NCBI GenBank assembly: GCA_010093485.1
Contig: MU001496.1
Span: forward strand, 338,685 to 402,684
Reading direction: 5' to 3'
DNA: 64,000 bases
From: Karstenula rhodostoma CBS 690.94
Taxonomy: Eukaryota > Ascomycota > Dothideomycetes > Pleosporales > Didymosphaeriaceae
The position numbers and the translations under genes are program-made. Below are positions 11,502 through 20,649 of this stretch, one piece after another. The notes beneath the pieces were generated by a model, which ran no database searches, had not been told where the DNA came from, and was given only the letters and a program-made list of their open reading frames with translations. Each line of letters begins with the position of its first letter. Within the stretch, counting starts at the first letter, position 1.

Positions 11502-11742
11502 GCTGGAAGAGTTCAATGGGAGGTGCCAGCTGGGGAGCGATGCCGGTGCGGTCGAAGTTCGTAGAAGAAAGTTGCGGGAGGGCCCGAGCGCCGAGCATAG
11601 GGTCGACCCTTCCGAAAAAACATCTCGCCGCCTGCGCTCCTTCCCATCTGCCGTCTCCATCCCTCAATTGTAAACTCTTCATCGTCTGGGCAGTTCAATA
11701 TCCTGTTTTATTGTGCCGACACAACACCTGGTTTTACATAGG

Positions 11743-13451
11743 ATGCGACCGTCAGCTGCAAACACATTGGCTAGGGCACGATGGAGCGCCCAACCCTCTC
11801 CCGCAAGCATCACCGGACGAGCAGCCGCGTATAGACGGATATCCACCACGCCCCTGGCCGCGCGGTCATTGTCGACTTCCCAGAAGTCTTTCTCGTCCGC
11901 CGACTCCTCCAGCTCCCCACTACTCTTTCTCAGAAGCAACTTCCTCCCTCAGGACGTCCTCTTCCGCACCACCTCCGCATACGCCCGCCAATTCTCCTCC
12001 CACTCGGCGCGCTTTCAGCAAGCACAGAGGAAGCCTGAGCCAGAAGTGAGCGATCCGAAATCGCAAACAAAGCAGTCTGCGACATCGGAGGGCGCCGCGG
12101 GAGAGACCGCAAGCGAGCAGGGCAAGGAACAGGCTGGAGAGAAGAAGGCCGGAGACGAAGAAGCCGGCGAGCAGAAGGAGGGAGAAGAGGGCAAGAAAGA
12201 GAAGAAAGACGACAAGCCGCCACCACCACCCCATGGTGACAAGACGCCCTGGCAGGTCTTCACGGAGACGCTGAAGACCGAATTTCAGGCGTCGAAGGAA
12301 TGGAACGAGGGCACAAAGCAGTTGTCGGGCAGCGTACACGATTTCACGCAGGACCCCCGTGTGCAGAAGGCTACCGAAACATACTCAAAGGTTACCGGCG
12401 CGGCCAAAACTACGACCGCGGAAGCACTGAAGACCACAGGAAAGGCCATTGGCCAGGGTGCGGCATGGACATGGGACACTATGCCGGTCAAGGGCGTTCG
12501 TAAGGTCGCGAACGTGACTGGAACTGGTCTCGAATTTGTCACGCGCCCAGTGCGCCAGTCTAAGGCGTTCCAAGCTGTGAAGGAGACCGTGGATGACGGT
12601 AGCTCATCAAGATATGGAGGCTGGGTCGAGAAGGAGGAGCGCAGGAAGCGGAGGGAATTGAGGGAACTCAATGAACTTCAGAGAACCGGAGGCAAGCCAT
12701 TGGAGCCTATGGAGGAGGATCCAGAGTAAGATCTATCCGTGATAACTTGTCATTTGTTACTAACTGATATTTTAGGGCCGGCACCAACGTTACTCTTCAC
12801 AAAGATGCCAAATACAAGGAAATCTGGCGGGACTTCAAGGACAACTCCCCGCTTATGCGACGGTTCTCCGGCATGAAGGACGTGTATAACGAGTCGGAAA
12901 ATCCTCTTATCTCGACCGCACGCAGCATTACCGACCGCCTCACCGGGTTTTTCGCTGAAAATGAGACCGCCATGGTCATCAAAAAGTTCCGCGAAATGGA
13001 GCCCAACTTCCAGCTCGAGCCTTTCCTGACCGAAATGCGGGAGTACATTCTCCCCGAAGTCCTGGACGCGTACGTGAAGGGCGACATCGAGACGCTGAAG
13101 CTCTGGCTCTCTGCGGCGCAGTACTCCGTATACGCGGCGCTCATGCAGCAATACACGACCGCGGGCCTGAAGTCGGACGGTAAGATTGTCGACATCCGCG
13201 GCGTCGATATTCTCAACGCCAAAGTGCTGGAGCCAGGAGAGATCCCCGTGTTCATCCTCACTTGCAGGACGCAAGAAGTGCACACCTACAGAAATAAGAA
13301 GACCGGCGAGCTCGCGGCCGGCATGGACGACAAGGTTCAACAAGTCACATATGCCATCGGCGTAACCAGAATACCAGAAGACGTCAGCAACCCTGAGACC
13401 CGAGGCTGGAGGTTCATCGAGCTGCAGAAGAGCGCGAGGGACTATTACTGA
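11743..13451 (+). CDS. TIM44: Mitochondrial import inner membrane translocase subunit TIM44
   Basis: Two exons, 11743-12725 and 12776-13451, give 552 aa; the intron is GTAAGA..TTTTAG with a TACTAAC branch box, phase 2. Residues 1-85 are Arg/Ser/Ala-rich, a mitochondrial presequence. A charged low-complexity Lys/Glu segment (about 100-160) precedes 'TPWQVFTETLKTEFQ' (from residue 167), the conserved membrane-recruitment region. The C-terminal about 170 residues are the Tim44 domain ('MVIKKFREMEPNFQLEPFL', 'WLSAAQYSVYAALMQQ', ending 'GWRFIELQKSARDYY'). TIM44 docks mtHsp70 at the TIM23 channel on the matrix side and binds cardiolipin-rich membrane. The start at 11743 is the first ATG in frame. 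Firm assignment. Confidence 0.95.
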
Positions 13452-14809
13452 GCAGCTCGCTCTGTCTTGCGTTCCACGCTCTCCCCAGCCTCGCTTTTTA
13501 CCAAATTCTGTACCCTTTTCCGGCATCGTTTTCTATCAATCCCGTCTCATCTGGCACCGGCGGTCTTCCGGCATCTTTGGGCGTCTGTCTCTCAAAAGGT
13601 CCTTTTTAACTGGTCTTGTGTTACTACTCACTTTCTCCTTAACACGGGGTTTATGTTACTGTGATTTTTCTGCTGTTTTCACATGTGCTCTAGTTTGAGC
13701 TAGGTTGGAAGTGGCACGACGAGGCTACGATACACTTCCCCACTCTGATGCTTGTATATTATTCTATGTTTGTTTGGGAGATGAGGCGTGGTGTGTTGAT
13801 TAAGATATTAGAAGGGATGTAGAGTGTATAGTGTAGTGAGGATGGGATGGGAGAGGTCCAGATGGATAAGGATGAATGAGATGATACCACTAAAAGCCTT
13901 TAAAAAGACCCCCAAAGTGTCACAGCCTTCCAAGGCCACCTTATCTCATGATCATTATTCTCCACCTTGCAATTCTTCATTCCTCATCTGCTCATCCCCA
14001 CCCCTTCCTCCCACAATCTCTCCCTCACCTACCATCAATCCTCAACAATCCCAACAATCTCATCGATATCCCCCCCTCATCCTCCTCCACAAAACCAAAC
14101 TCTTTACATCGCCTCACCTCATGCTCCACCTACTCCCCTCTCCCTCAACCTCCTTTCGCTGATCGCTCGGCTGCTAAGCTTCTCTCAGCTCGAAAGGATA
14201 CCCACCTCGCTCTCGGGACGTGTAATTGCACTGCGAGGACTTATCAAGGCACCACCAAAAACCTAAAAAGCTTGTATCGCAGTACACATGGAAATCCCCA
14301 CGCGTATAGAAGTTGTTCAGTCCATCGGCTATGGAAAGGTACCTGCTGTGGAACTTGCTTCTATCTTCGGAATACCTATGTAGGAACTTCAGTGTGTCGG
14401 CCGATAAGTGTAATATATTGATAGCCTATCAGCAGGGGTCGTAGTGGTACAGTGATGTTTTTGGAAGGTGAATTGGCGCAAAATGTTTGCGACGCAATGG
14501 CTGGTAAAGACGCCATCTGGACGTCGTGATGCGTTGCTGCCGCTCGAAGTACAAACAACAAATCCCTCCGTCTACACATCGGCCGAGCGATTATAGAGCT
14601 AGAATTTCAGAACTTTTCATCTCCGTTCTCACTATCTCTAGCACACTGCTCTCGACCAACGAATCTCACCTTCCGACCTCGGAACTAGACCCTGAGCCGA
14701 GGCAGATCGATCTTCTCCGACGGCCCAAGCGCCATTCACTGACCGCAACATCATCGCATAACGCAGCGCGCGTCCAGCACCATCTAGCGTCTCTTGGGTG
14801 TGGAGCACC
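13452..14809. other. Intergenic region between TIM44 and the thioesterase gene
   Basis: About 1.36 kb. It contains a strongly pyrimidine-rich stretch (roughly 13930-14160, C/T on the plus strand), the style of a fungal promoter or leader. ORFs inside that stretch are low-complexity artefacts (Pro/Ser/His-rich). I see no splice chain or domain. Confidence 0.5.
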
Positions 14810-15838
14810 ATGTATTCGTCCGCAAGGTCTGCCGGTTGCAGGCACGCCGCCTTTTGTGGCCGTCCGAGCCAGGGTGTACCTGTGGCGCCGGTCCGAAAGT
14901 TTTTACCGAATATAAATTCGGCACCGCGGTGGGGGGACGTCACTGTCAGAAACGCGCGTGTGAGGTGGCAGAGTACTGTTTCCGAAGGTATGTTATGTTC
15001 CGATCGTCGCAATGCCTCATGGGTGACTATCTCTATCAGCAATTCCTATAGCTAACGCACGACAGCATCCCAAAGCACACCCAAAGCCACCGCAGAAGCC
15101 CTCCCCAAGCCTAAACGCCCACTCTACGTCCGCCTCCCCCTCACCTTTGCGCTCTCCCTCCTCACATTCACCCTCGGCTTCACCATGGCCGCCGCACCCG
15201 CCGCCCCGGCCCTCAAGGACCTCGTCACCCCGCCCAGCGATGAAGAAACCCTCTCTCTCTTCACGCCCGCCACCGAGCAAGCCGCCGCAATCGAGAAAGC
15301 CATCTTCGAGCACCCGCTCACACGCTCGCTGATGCAGGATGAGAAGTACGTCGCCAGCAGGCCGCATCTGAAGATCCCCGCGCAGTTGCGCGCGCAGAAC
15401 TTGACGGGCGGCACGCTCCTGGGCGAGGGCAAGATTGAGGTGCCGCCGCTGCAGTTCGGGACCGAGGACGGGTCGTCGTTCGTGTCGCTCCAATACCTCG
15501 GCAATGCTCTATGCGGACATCCCGGCATCGTTCACGGCGGGCTGCTTGCGACGCTCCTAGATGAGGGGCTCGCGCGGTGCTGCTTCCCTGCGCTGCCGAA
15601 CCGCGTTGCTGTGACGGCGAGTTTGAAGGTGGACTACAAGGCGCCGGCGATGGCAGGGCAGGTGCTAGTGTTACGGGCGGAGACGACGCGGGTGGAGGGA
15701 CGGAAGGCGTGGGTCAAGGGGCGGTTGGAGACGCTGGTCGATGAGAGCAAGGGGGAAAAGCCGGTTGTTGTGACGGAGGCGGAGGCGCTCTTCATCGAGC
15801 CTAAGATGGCGAAGAGCATGAACCTGGTGACGGGATAG
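14810..15838 (+). CDS. Hotdog-fold (4HBT/PaaI-like) thioesterase with mitochondrial-type N-terminus and one membrane segment
   Basis: Two exons, 14810-14987 and 15066-15838, give 316 aa. The first exon encodes a basic, Ser/Arg-rich N-terminus ending 'RVRWQSTVSE', typical of mitochondrial targeting. The second begins with a Lys/Pro stretch and one hydrophobic helix ('LPLTFALSLLTFTLGF', about 83-98), followed by the hotdog domain. The signature 'GHPGIVHGGLLATLLDEGLA' (about 208-227) holds the HGG..DE core of the 4HBT superfamily; 'VTASLKVDYKAP' follows. Members hydrolyse acyl-CoA or related thioesters. Location is probably the mitochondrial membrane with the domain on one side. The substrate is unknown. 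The start could be the internal ATG at 15185 if the first exon were not used, but the splice is canonical and the resulting N-terminus makes sense. Confidence 0.82.
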
Positions 15839-16017
15839 AACAGGCAGGGACGAAGGGAAGCAGCTGGGACGAGCATTGGGCGGCGTTTTTTTGGTGTTAT
15901 AGAGACTTCAGACCGGCCCGCGGTTGAGCGAGCGGCTCCGTCTGCGTCGTAGATCTAGACATAAGTAATATAACCGTACTGTATGTTCATAATCCACATC
16001 TCCACCGATTTAACGCA

Positions 16018-16746
16018 TCATTTCTCCCCACACACCTCCGCTCTCACCCTCGCATACTCCACCACCACCCTATCAGCCAACACCTCCCTCTCAATAAGCC
16101 CTTCTTCCGCATCACCCGTCTTCTCCGTTACCACCATCCTCCCAACCATCAACTCCCCCGCCCCACTCCCAGACAAAACCCCATATTCCACACTCCCCCC
16201 CTCATCCACACTCGCCCACCCCATCCAATGCCCAACCCACACCCTCCTCGTCTCCTCCAGCACCTCCTCAAACTCCCCCCTATGCACACCCCTCCCCAGC
16301 CCCCTACACTTCTCAATCGTCCCCACAACAGTCCTAACCGCCTCAGCCTCCAGCCCCGCATCAACCACACACCACTCCAGCACCACCACCTCCGCCGCAA
16401 ACCTCGTCAACGTTGCCCTCCTCGCCCTCCTCTTCTCCGCCCTCGTCTCCTCGTCGTCGCCCTCCCTGTCAGCAGGAAACACAGGCTGCGTAACGAGCGG
16501 ACTCCAGACGTCCCAGTGGGCGCGCCACTCGCGGCGTGCGGACTGCAGCGCGCGGACGAAGAGGTCGGGGTCGATCCCGAGGGCTTGGGCGCGGCGCTGC
16601 TCGAGGATTGTGAAGAGCCTTTTCTTGGAAGCGGTGGGCAGGCGGGGACTGCTGTAGGGGTAGGAGAGGATGGCGATTTCGAGGGCGAGGAGGTGGGGGG
16701 AGGTGGTGGATTCGTTGGTGAGGTTGTTGGTGAGGGGGTGAGCCAT
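16018..16746 (-). CDS. Hypothetical protein, charged and helical
   Basis: Intronless, 242 aa from the ATG at 16746 (MAHPLTNNLTNESTT); longer versions would need a non-ATG start. I do not recognise the family. The sequence has no signal peptide or membrane segment. The centre (about 60-140) has Trp/Arg-rich helical stretches such as 'RREWRAHWDVWSPLV', then an acidic-basic block 'EGDDEETRAEKRRARRATL', then several amphipathic helices ending near 'VVEYARVRAEVCGEK'. A second Trp pattern ('VWVGHWMGWASV') occurs later. The 3' end converges on the thioesterase gene with 179 bp between stop codons. Codon use is like its neighbours, so it is probably a real gene of narrow distribution. Confidence 0.6.
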   Translation of the reverse strand: MAHPLTNNLTNESTTSPHLLALEIAILSYPYSSPRLPTASKKRLFTILEQRRAQALGIDPDLFVRALQSARREWRAHWDVWSPLVTQPVFPADREGDDEETRAEKRRARRATLTRFAAEVVVLEWCVVDAGLEAEAVRTVVGTIEKCRGLGRGVHRGEFEEVLEETRRVWVGHWMGWASVDEGGSVEYGVLSGSGAGELMVGRMVVTEKTGDAEEGLIEREVLADRVVVEYARVRAEVCGEK

Positions 16747-17782
16747 TGGGGCGGTGATTTTTCGAGGAATATGTTTGCGAGAGGGTTGCGTCTGAAGTAT
16801 TGGGTGTTGAGTGGCTGTGGAGCTGGAAGCTTGCGCTGAGAAAGCGTGGTGCACCGAGTGTCTTTGATCGTTAGAATGGGAGTCCAAAGTTTGAAAGACG
16901 TGTTTATATTCCAAGGCGGTCGATATTGGGTCTGCGGGTTGGTTTTTGTGTGAGGTTGAGAAATCAGTTGGTGTATAAATGTTTGAAGCCGGAACAAATT
17001 CGCCTGAGTTCAACGGTGACTGAGGTTTGTCACGTTTGCTCAGACCTTCACGGCGCCTGGAGCTACTAGACTGCGGGTTTGAATGCAGCGATAGACGCTC
17101 AAGAGCTTCTGGAATGCGATATTAGTGAAAGCTTCGCAAGACTCCATGCAGCAGAAGGCAGAATTTGCCTGCAGCATAAGCTCTGCTTGTTAAAAGCGCC
17201 ATCCATGTCGAGTGCTTGTTGCCCGGTGAATGACACGCGTGCTGTATCAGCAAGAAAGTGAACCATCTTTAGGGCAAGACCAGCTTCCAAAAAAAGCGAA
17301 AAGCCATGTCACGCGCGATCCCAGGCTCGAACTTGCGGTGGCAGGCTGCCAAAAATCAGCAAAACTAAACGCCATTTCACCCGTAGGCCCCGGCTCAAAG
17401 AACATAAGTTTTTGTTTGATTCGGCTTCGAACCGGTGCACTGTCAACAAGTTACCATTGTAGGGAATCATTAACCCGAGGGTTTCACGCAACTACGCCGG
17501 GCTCTCTATGTGTCGGTCGAAGGATGAAAGTCATTCTAGTTAACGTACTTATATAGGCGTATAGCTTTTTTTTATCCTCGATAGAGTGGAGTGTGTAGGT
17601 GTGTTGACAAGTGAATCGTCACTCACTCAGCGTACTTGCCGCATTCGGAAGCAACGTCCAGGTGAAGGCTGGCAGGAACTTAGCCACGTCCATCTCAACG
17701 TACAATATTGCAAACCGTGTATGCTTCCAAACCATTCGACCGTACCAACTTCCATCGAAAGTCAATCGCATCCGAACCTTCC
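16747..17782. other. Intergenic region upstream of the orphan gene
   Basis: Roughly 1 kb without a recognisable gene. The minus-strand frame remains open from 16746 up to 17013 but has no ATG, so this part is most likely 5' leader or promoter. A 'TTCGAACC' at 17426-17433 resembles a tRNA T-loop but no cloverleaf can be folded around it. Confidence 0.5.
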
Positions 17783-18361
17783 TCAGCACTCTCCCGAGCC
17801 CACCAACATCTCCATATGCGTCGTCTTCCACACCTCGTCCCTCTCCACACCCACAACCCCAAACCCCCTCTTCTCCCAAAAACCCACCGCCCCTGGCAGG
17901 AACGGATGCGTATGCAGATACAACCTCCGCACCCCCTGCTCTTCCGCTCTTCCCTTCAACTCCTCAAACAACGTCGCACCAAGCCCAGCTCTTCTATACC
18001 GCGGCAAAACATACAACCTCACGACCTCGACGGTGTGGTTGTCCCGATAGTGGAGGCTGGGGAAGCGATGATCATACGCCACGAAGCCGATCGTGGCAAC
18101 CAAACTTTTACTCGTCGCGTCTCTTGCAGCGAGGAACGTCCCGCTTTGGACCCAGCGCGCGACGTCGTCTGAGAGCTGCGTGTGCAGGGTAGGAAACATG
18201 TCATGACGCGCGTTGTTGATGAAGGTGACGACTTCGTTGACTGTGGTGGGCGAGATGACTTCGACGGTCCATCTTTGGTCTTGCGGTGTCGAAGAGGGAG
18301 GAGAAGAGCATGCCGACGATGAACTATGCATGGGATGAGATGGCGTGGGGTGAACACGCAT
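17783..18361 (-). CDS. GNAT-family N-acetyltransferase
   Basis: Intronless, 192 aa from the ATG at 18361; a second in-frame ATG at 18331 is also possible. The C-terminal 140 residues form a GNAT fold: 'TFLAARDATSKSLVATIGF' (strand 2-3), the acetyl-CoA-binding motif A 'VEVVRLYVLPRYRRAGLGATL' with the Q/RxxGxG/A pattern RRAGLG, and the motif B region 'RLYLHTHPFLPGAVGFWEKR' followed by a 'GFGVVG' strand. Such enzymes transfer acetyl from acetyl-CoA to small amines or protein N-termini; the substrate cannot be inferred. The N-terminal 25 residues are Ser/Pro-rich. A soluble cytosolic protein is expected. Confidence 0.85.
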   Translation of the reverse strand: MRVHPTPSHPMHSSSSACSSPPSSTPQDQRWTVEVISPTTVNEVVTFINNARHDMFPTLHTQLSDDVARWVQSGTFLAARDATSKSLVATIGFVAYDHRFPSLHYRDNHTVEVVRLYVLPRYRRAGLGATLFEELKGRAEEQGVRRLYLHTHPFLPGAVGFWEKRGFGVVGVERDEVWKTTHMEMLVGSGEC

Positions 18362-18521
18362 GCATATGATGTGATGGGGAGCGAATGAAATTTCGCAGTT
18401 GGACGGGCTAGGCTGGAAAGGGTAATATCTTGAAATCACATCATACTTGTACTAGAGGTTCTACAGATGTAAACTCCTACCAACAGTCTCGCAAATATAC
18501 TTGTCATCATGTCCATCGCTA

Positions 18522-18867
18522 CTAATGACAGCACCCCTCCCACCCCTTCCCACAAGTCCCCGCGCACTCATAGCACCCCTTCTCACAGAAGGCCCCCGCA
18601 GACAAGTCTCCCCTGAGGTCCATGTGGTACAAATTATTCCACTCTCTCCCACCGCAAGTATCACCACGTCCGCATGCTTTTTGTGCAATCTCGCTTTGCG
18701 TGTGGTCTAGTAGATGTTAGCAGCGGATCATGCATAAAGATTTGATAAGAAAGCGAGAACGTACGCAACTGGTCAACGGCTTGCCAGCCGCAGACAGTCG
18801 GGTAGCATGGCTGTGCAGAGATAGTAATGGCCGTGACGGCGAGAGCAACGATAATGGAAGTCTTCAT
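18522..18867 (-). CDS. Small secreted cysteine-rich protein (95 aa, ten cysteines)
   Basis: Two exons, 18765-18867 and 18522-18706, joined by a 58-nt GTACGT..CTACTAG intron with a CTAAC branch site; phase 1 on both sides. The product starts MKTSIIVALAVTAITISA, a clear signal peptide with a likely cut before QPCYP. The mature part is about 77 residues with ten cysteines: two in 'CYPTVC', two in the middle around 'ACGRGDTCGG', and six near the end ('FCEKGCYEC', 'TCGKGWEGCC'), suggesting five disulfides. No known family is recognised. Size, signal peptide and Cys density match fungal effector-like or antimicrobial small secreted proteins, but that role is inference. A TATATAAAA box lies about 125 bp upstream. 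Each exon alone is too small to stand out as a gene, so automated calls may miss it. Confidence 0.75.
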
Positions 18868-19561
18868 GGCGAGTGTTATTTAGGTGTCGACGTGGGGAGC
18901 GAGCGTTGTTTTTGAGGGGCGCCGATAGAAGGATGCGCGTAGTGTGGGACGCGAGGCGATGGGTCCTTCAAGCCATCGCGGTTATTAAACTTTTATATAG
19001 GCACTTTTGAGTGCCTCGAGCATGCGTGACAATTCTCAGGCTACCTCGGCGGTGAGACGTTGGCTGAGAAGTTCAGCTTCATCCGTGAGGCTGAATGTAG
19101 CAACTCCGGTCCAGACGAATGGCGAGGTCAGGCTTCAAAACCTACCAATCATGTTTGCAGGTTTCTAGAATGGACCGTCGCCTCAAGCCGTCGCTGACTG
19201 TGCAGCTATCCGCGAGTGTTGGTACGGAAGAAAGTACTACATGGTCTTCATTCAGTTCGTGGCGTGAGAAGTGTGTCACTTGGTCGCACCGAAAGTCTGA
19301 ACATGATGTTCCAAGCCTTCAGTTCCGTGGAAAATTGGGTTTCTACAGAGACAATGATTGTGGCATGGCATGCGTATCACTTGATCACACGGAAGGGAAT
19401 TTCTTGTTTTTAGGCATGCTGGAAAACTCCATATCCACAGCACAGCAACAACACCAACTTTCGCGCTCTCCAAGCTCTTGCACCAACCATCTCCACAGCA
19501 TGTACCGTTGCGCATACCAGCTGCCTCCAGCTCCATTCATCTCATCAACACCACCATCCAC
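18868..19561. other. Intergenic region between the secreted-protein gene and an F-box-like gene
   Basis: About 0.7 kb. Apart from the TATA box of the neighbouring gene, nothing stands out. ORFs such as the one from 19119 have no recognisable motif and overlap antisense to the next gene's 3' end. Confidence 0.5.
18991..18999 (-). promoter_or_regulatory. TATA box for the small secreted protein gene
   Basis: On the minus strand the sequence reads CTATATAAAAG, a good TATA element, 124-132 bp before the start codon at 18867. Transcription would be expected to begin near 18960-18970, giving a leader of about 95-100 nt. A clean TATA box is common in fungal genes with strong, inducible expression. 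Confidence 0.5.
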
Positions 19562-20569
19562 CTACACACTTTGGCTCTCCTTCACCTTCAACCCCCTCAC
19601 CCTCCTCCACATCCGTCCAAACCCCCTCTTCACCCTCCCAAACCATCTCCGTCTCCGTCCCACAGCCTCCACCTCCCGATCCCAGCTAACATAAAACGTC
19701 ACCCTCTCCCTCCCCTTATCCCCCCTCATTCCCACCCACGCCAACAACCCCAGCGTCTCATACACCCACCACAGATCCCTCTTCAGCCCAACGTCCACAA
19801 TCCAGTACGTCTCCCACGTCCCAGGCGCCATCTGCGCCTCACGCATGCGTAACGTAAGCGCATCCAGCAGCGGCGCAACGACCCACGTCGGGCTGGTACG
19901 TACATAGTTCAGCAACGCCCTGAGGGACTTACGAGGACACAACCACGTGCACTCCGCATCGAGCGTGAAGCGGATGAGCGGGGCAGCGCGCAATAACACC
20001 ACCAGCGGCAGCAAATCCAGACTCCTGCCTTGCGCATCTTCCCCCTTGGTTGTGACGTTAGCAACGAAGGCCGCGCCTCGCGACGGCACCGTAAACGTGA
20101 AGTTCCCGACATACGTACGCATGATGGCGGGTGCGGCGGGCGGGTAGAAGGTGGAGAAGAAACCGGCGTAGTTGCGCAGGTCGACGCGGAAGATGGCGCG
20201 GCTGAGGAAGAAGGGCCAGAACTCGGCGCGGAGCTGGCGGGAGGTAGAGGCCAGTGCGTGCGCTTCTTCGAAAAGGAGGTCGTTGACCGAGAACGTGTCG
20301 AGAACGTAGTCGTAGACTCTATTCCGGATCTCGCCGGGGAGGCGAAGGAGTGCGGAGGTCTGCGGTGGAGGGATTGGAAGGGATGGTGAGGTAGTCGGCG
20401 AAGGACATTTCATGACTGCTTCGTTGTGAGCGGCTATGGAATCCATGGGTGTAGGCTGTTGCATCAAGAGACGGCTGAAAACGTATTCCTTGAGTTGATG
20501 TTGGGTTTGTAGACCTCGAAATTCTTGGGGAAAAGAAAGACCTAAATTGTCTAGGGACACGGCGCTCAT
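19562..20569 (-). CDS. F-box-like / 2EXR-type hypothetical protein
   Basis: Intronless, 335 aa. Residues 75-91 read 'LLRLPGEIRNRVYDYVL', the opening helix of the F-box-like domain found in large, poorly characterised fungal families (2EXR and DUF7730-like); 'LASTSRQLRAEFWPFF' follows as the second part of the same module. These proteins are often assumed to be SCF ubiquitin-ligase adaptors, but most have never been tested. The C-terminus is unusually basic ('GRRRRWFGRVKRGFGRMWRR'), which could bind nucleic acid or membrane. Leu-rich strands lie between. No membrane segment. It lies just 80 bp from the 3' end of MDM1 in tandem orientation. Confidence 0.7.
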   Translation of the reverse strand: MSAVSLDNLGLSFPQEFRGLQTQHQLKEYVFSRLLMQQPTPMDSIAAHNEAVMKCPSPTTSPSLPIPPPQTSALLRLPGEIRNRVYDYVLDTFSVNDLLFEEAHALASTSRQLRAEFWPFFLSRAIFRVDLRNYAGFFSTFYPPAAPAIMRTYVGNFTFTVPSRGAAFVANVTTKGEDAQGRSLDLLPLVVLLRAAPLIRFTLDAECTWLCPRKSLRALLNYVRTSPTWVVAPLLDALTLRMREAQMAPGTWETYWIVDVGLKRDLWWVYETLGLLAWVGMRGDKGRERVTFYVSWDREVEAVGRRRRWFGRVKRGFGRMWRRVRGLKVKESQSV

Positions 20570-20649
20570 TGATGCGTGAAAGCCAGGTTTAGTGCGTATA
20601 CAATGTGGGTATATAAGTTGAAAACACTCTATCTGGGGCAGTTGCTCCC

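Noticed and set aside
13930..14420. ORFs in the pyrimidine-rich region before the thioesterase gene
   Set aside because: Translations are Pro/Ser/His-rich artefacts of a C/T tract with no start context, splice chain or domain.
17281..17450. tRNA-like T-loop sequences (CTCGAAC, TTCGAACC)
   Set aside because: No acceptor stem, D-arm or anticodon arm could be placed on either strand.
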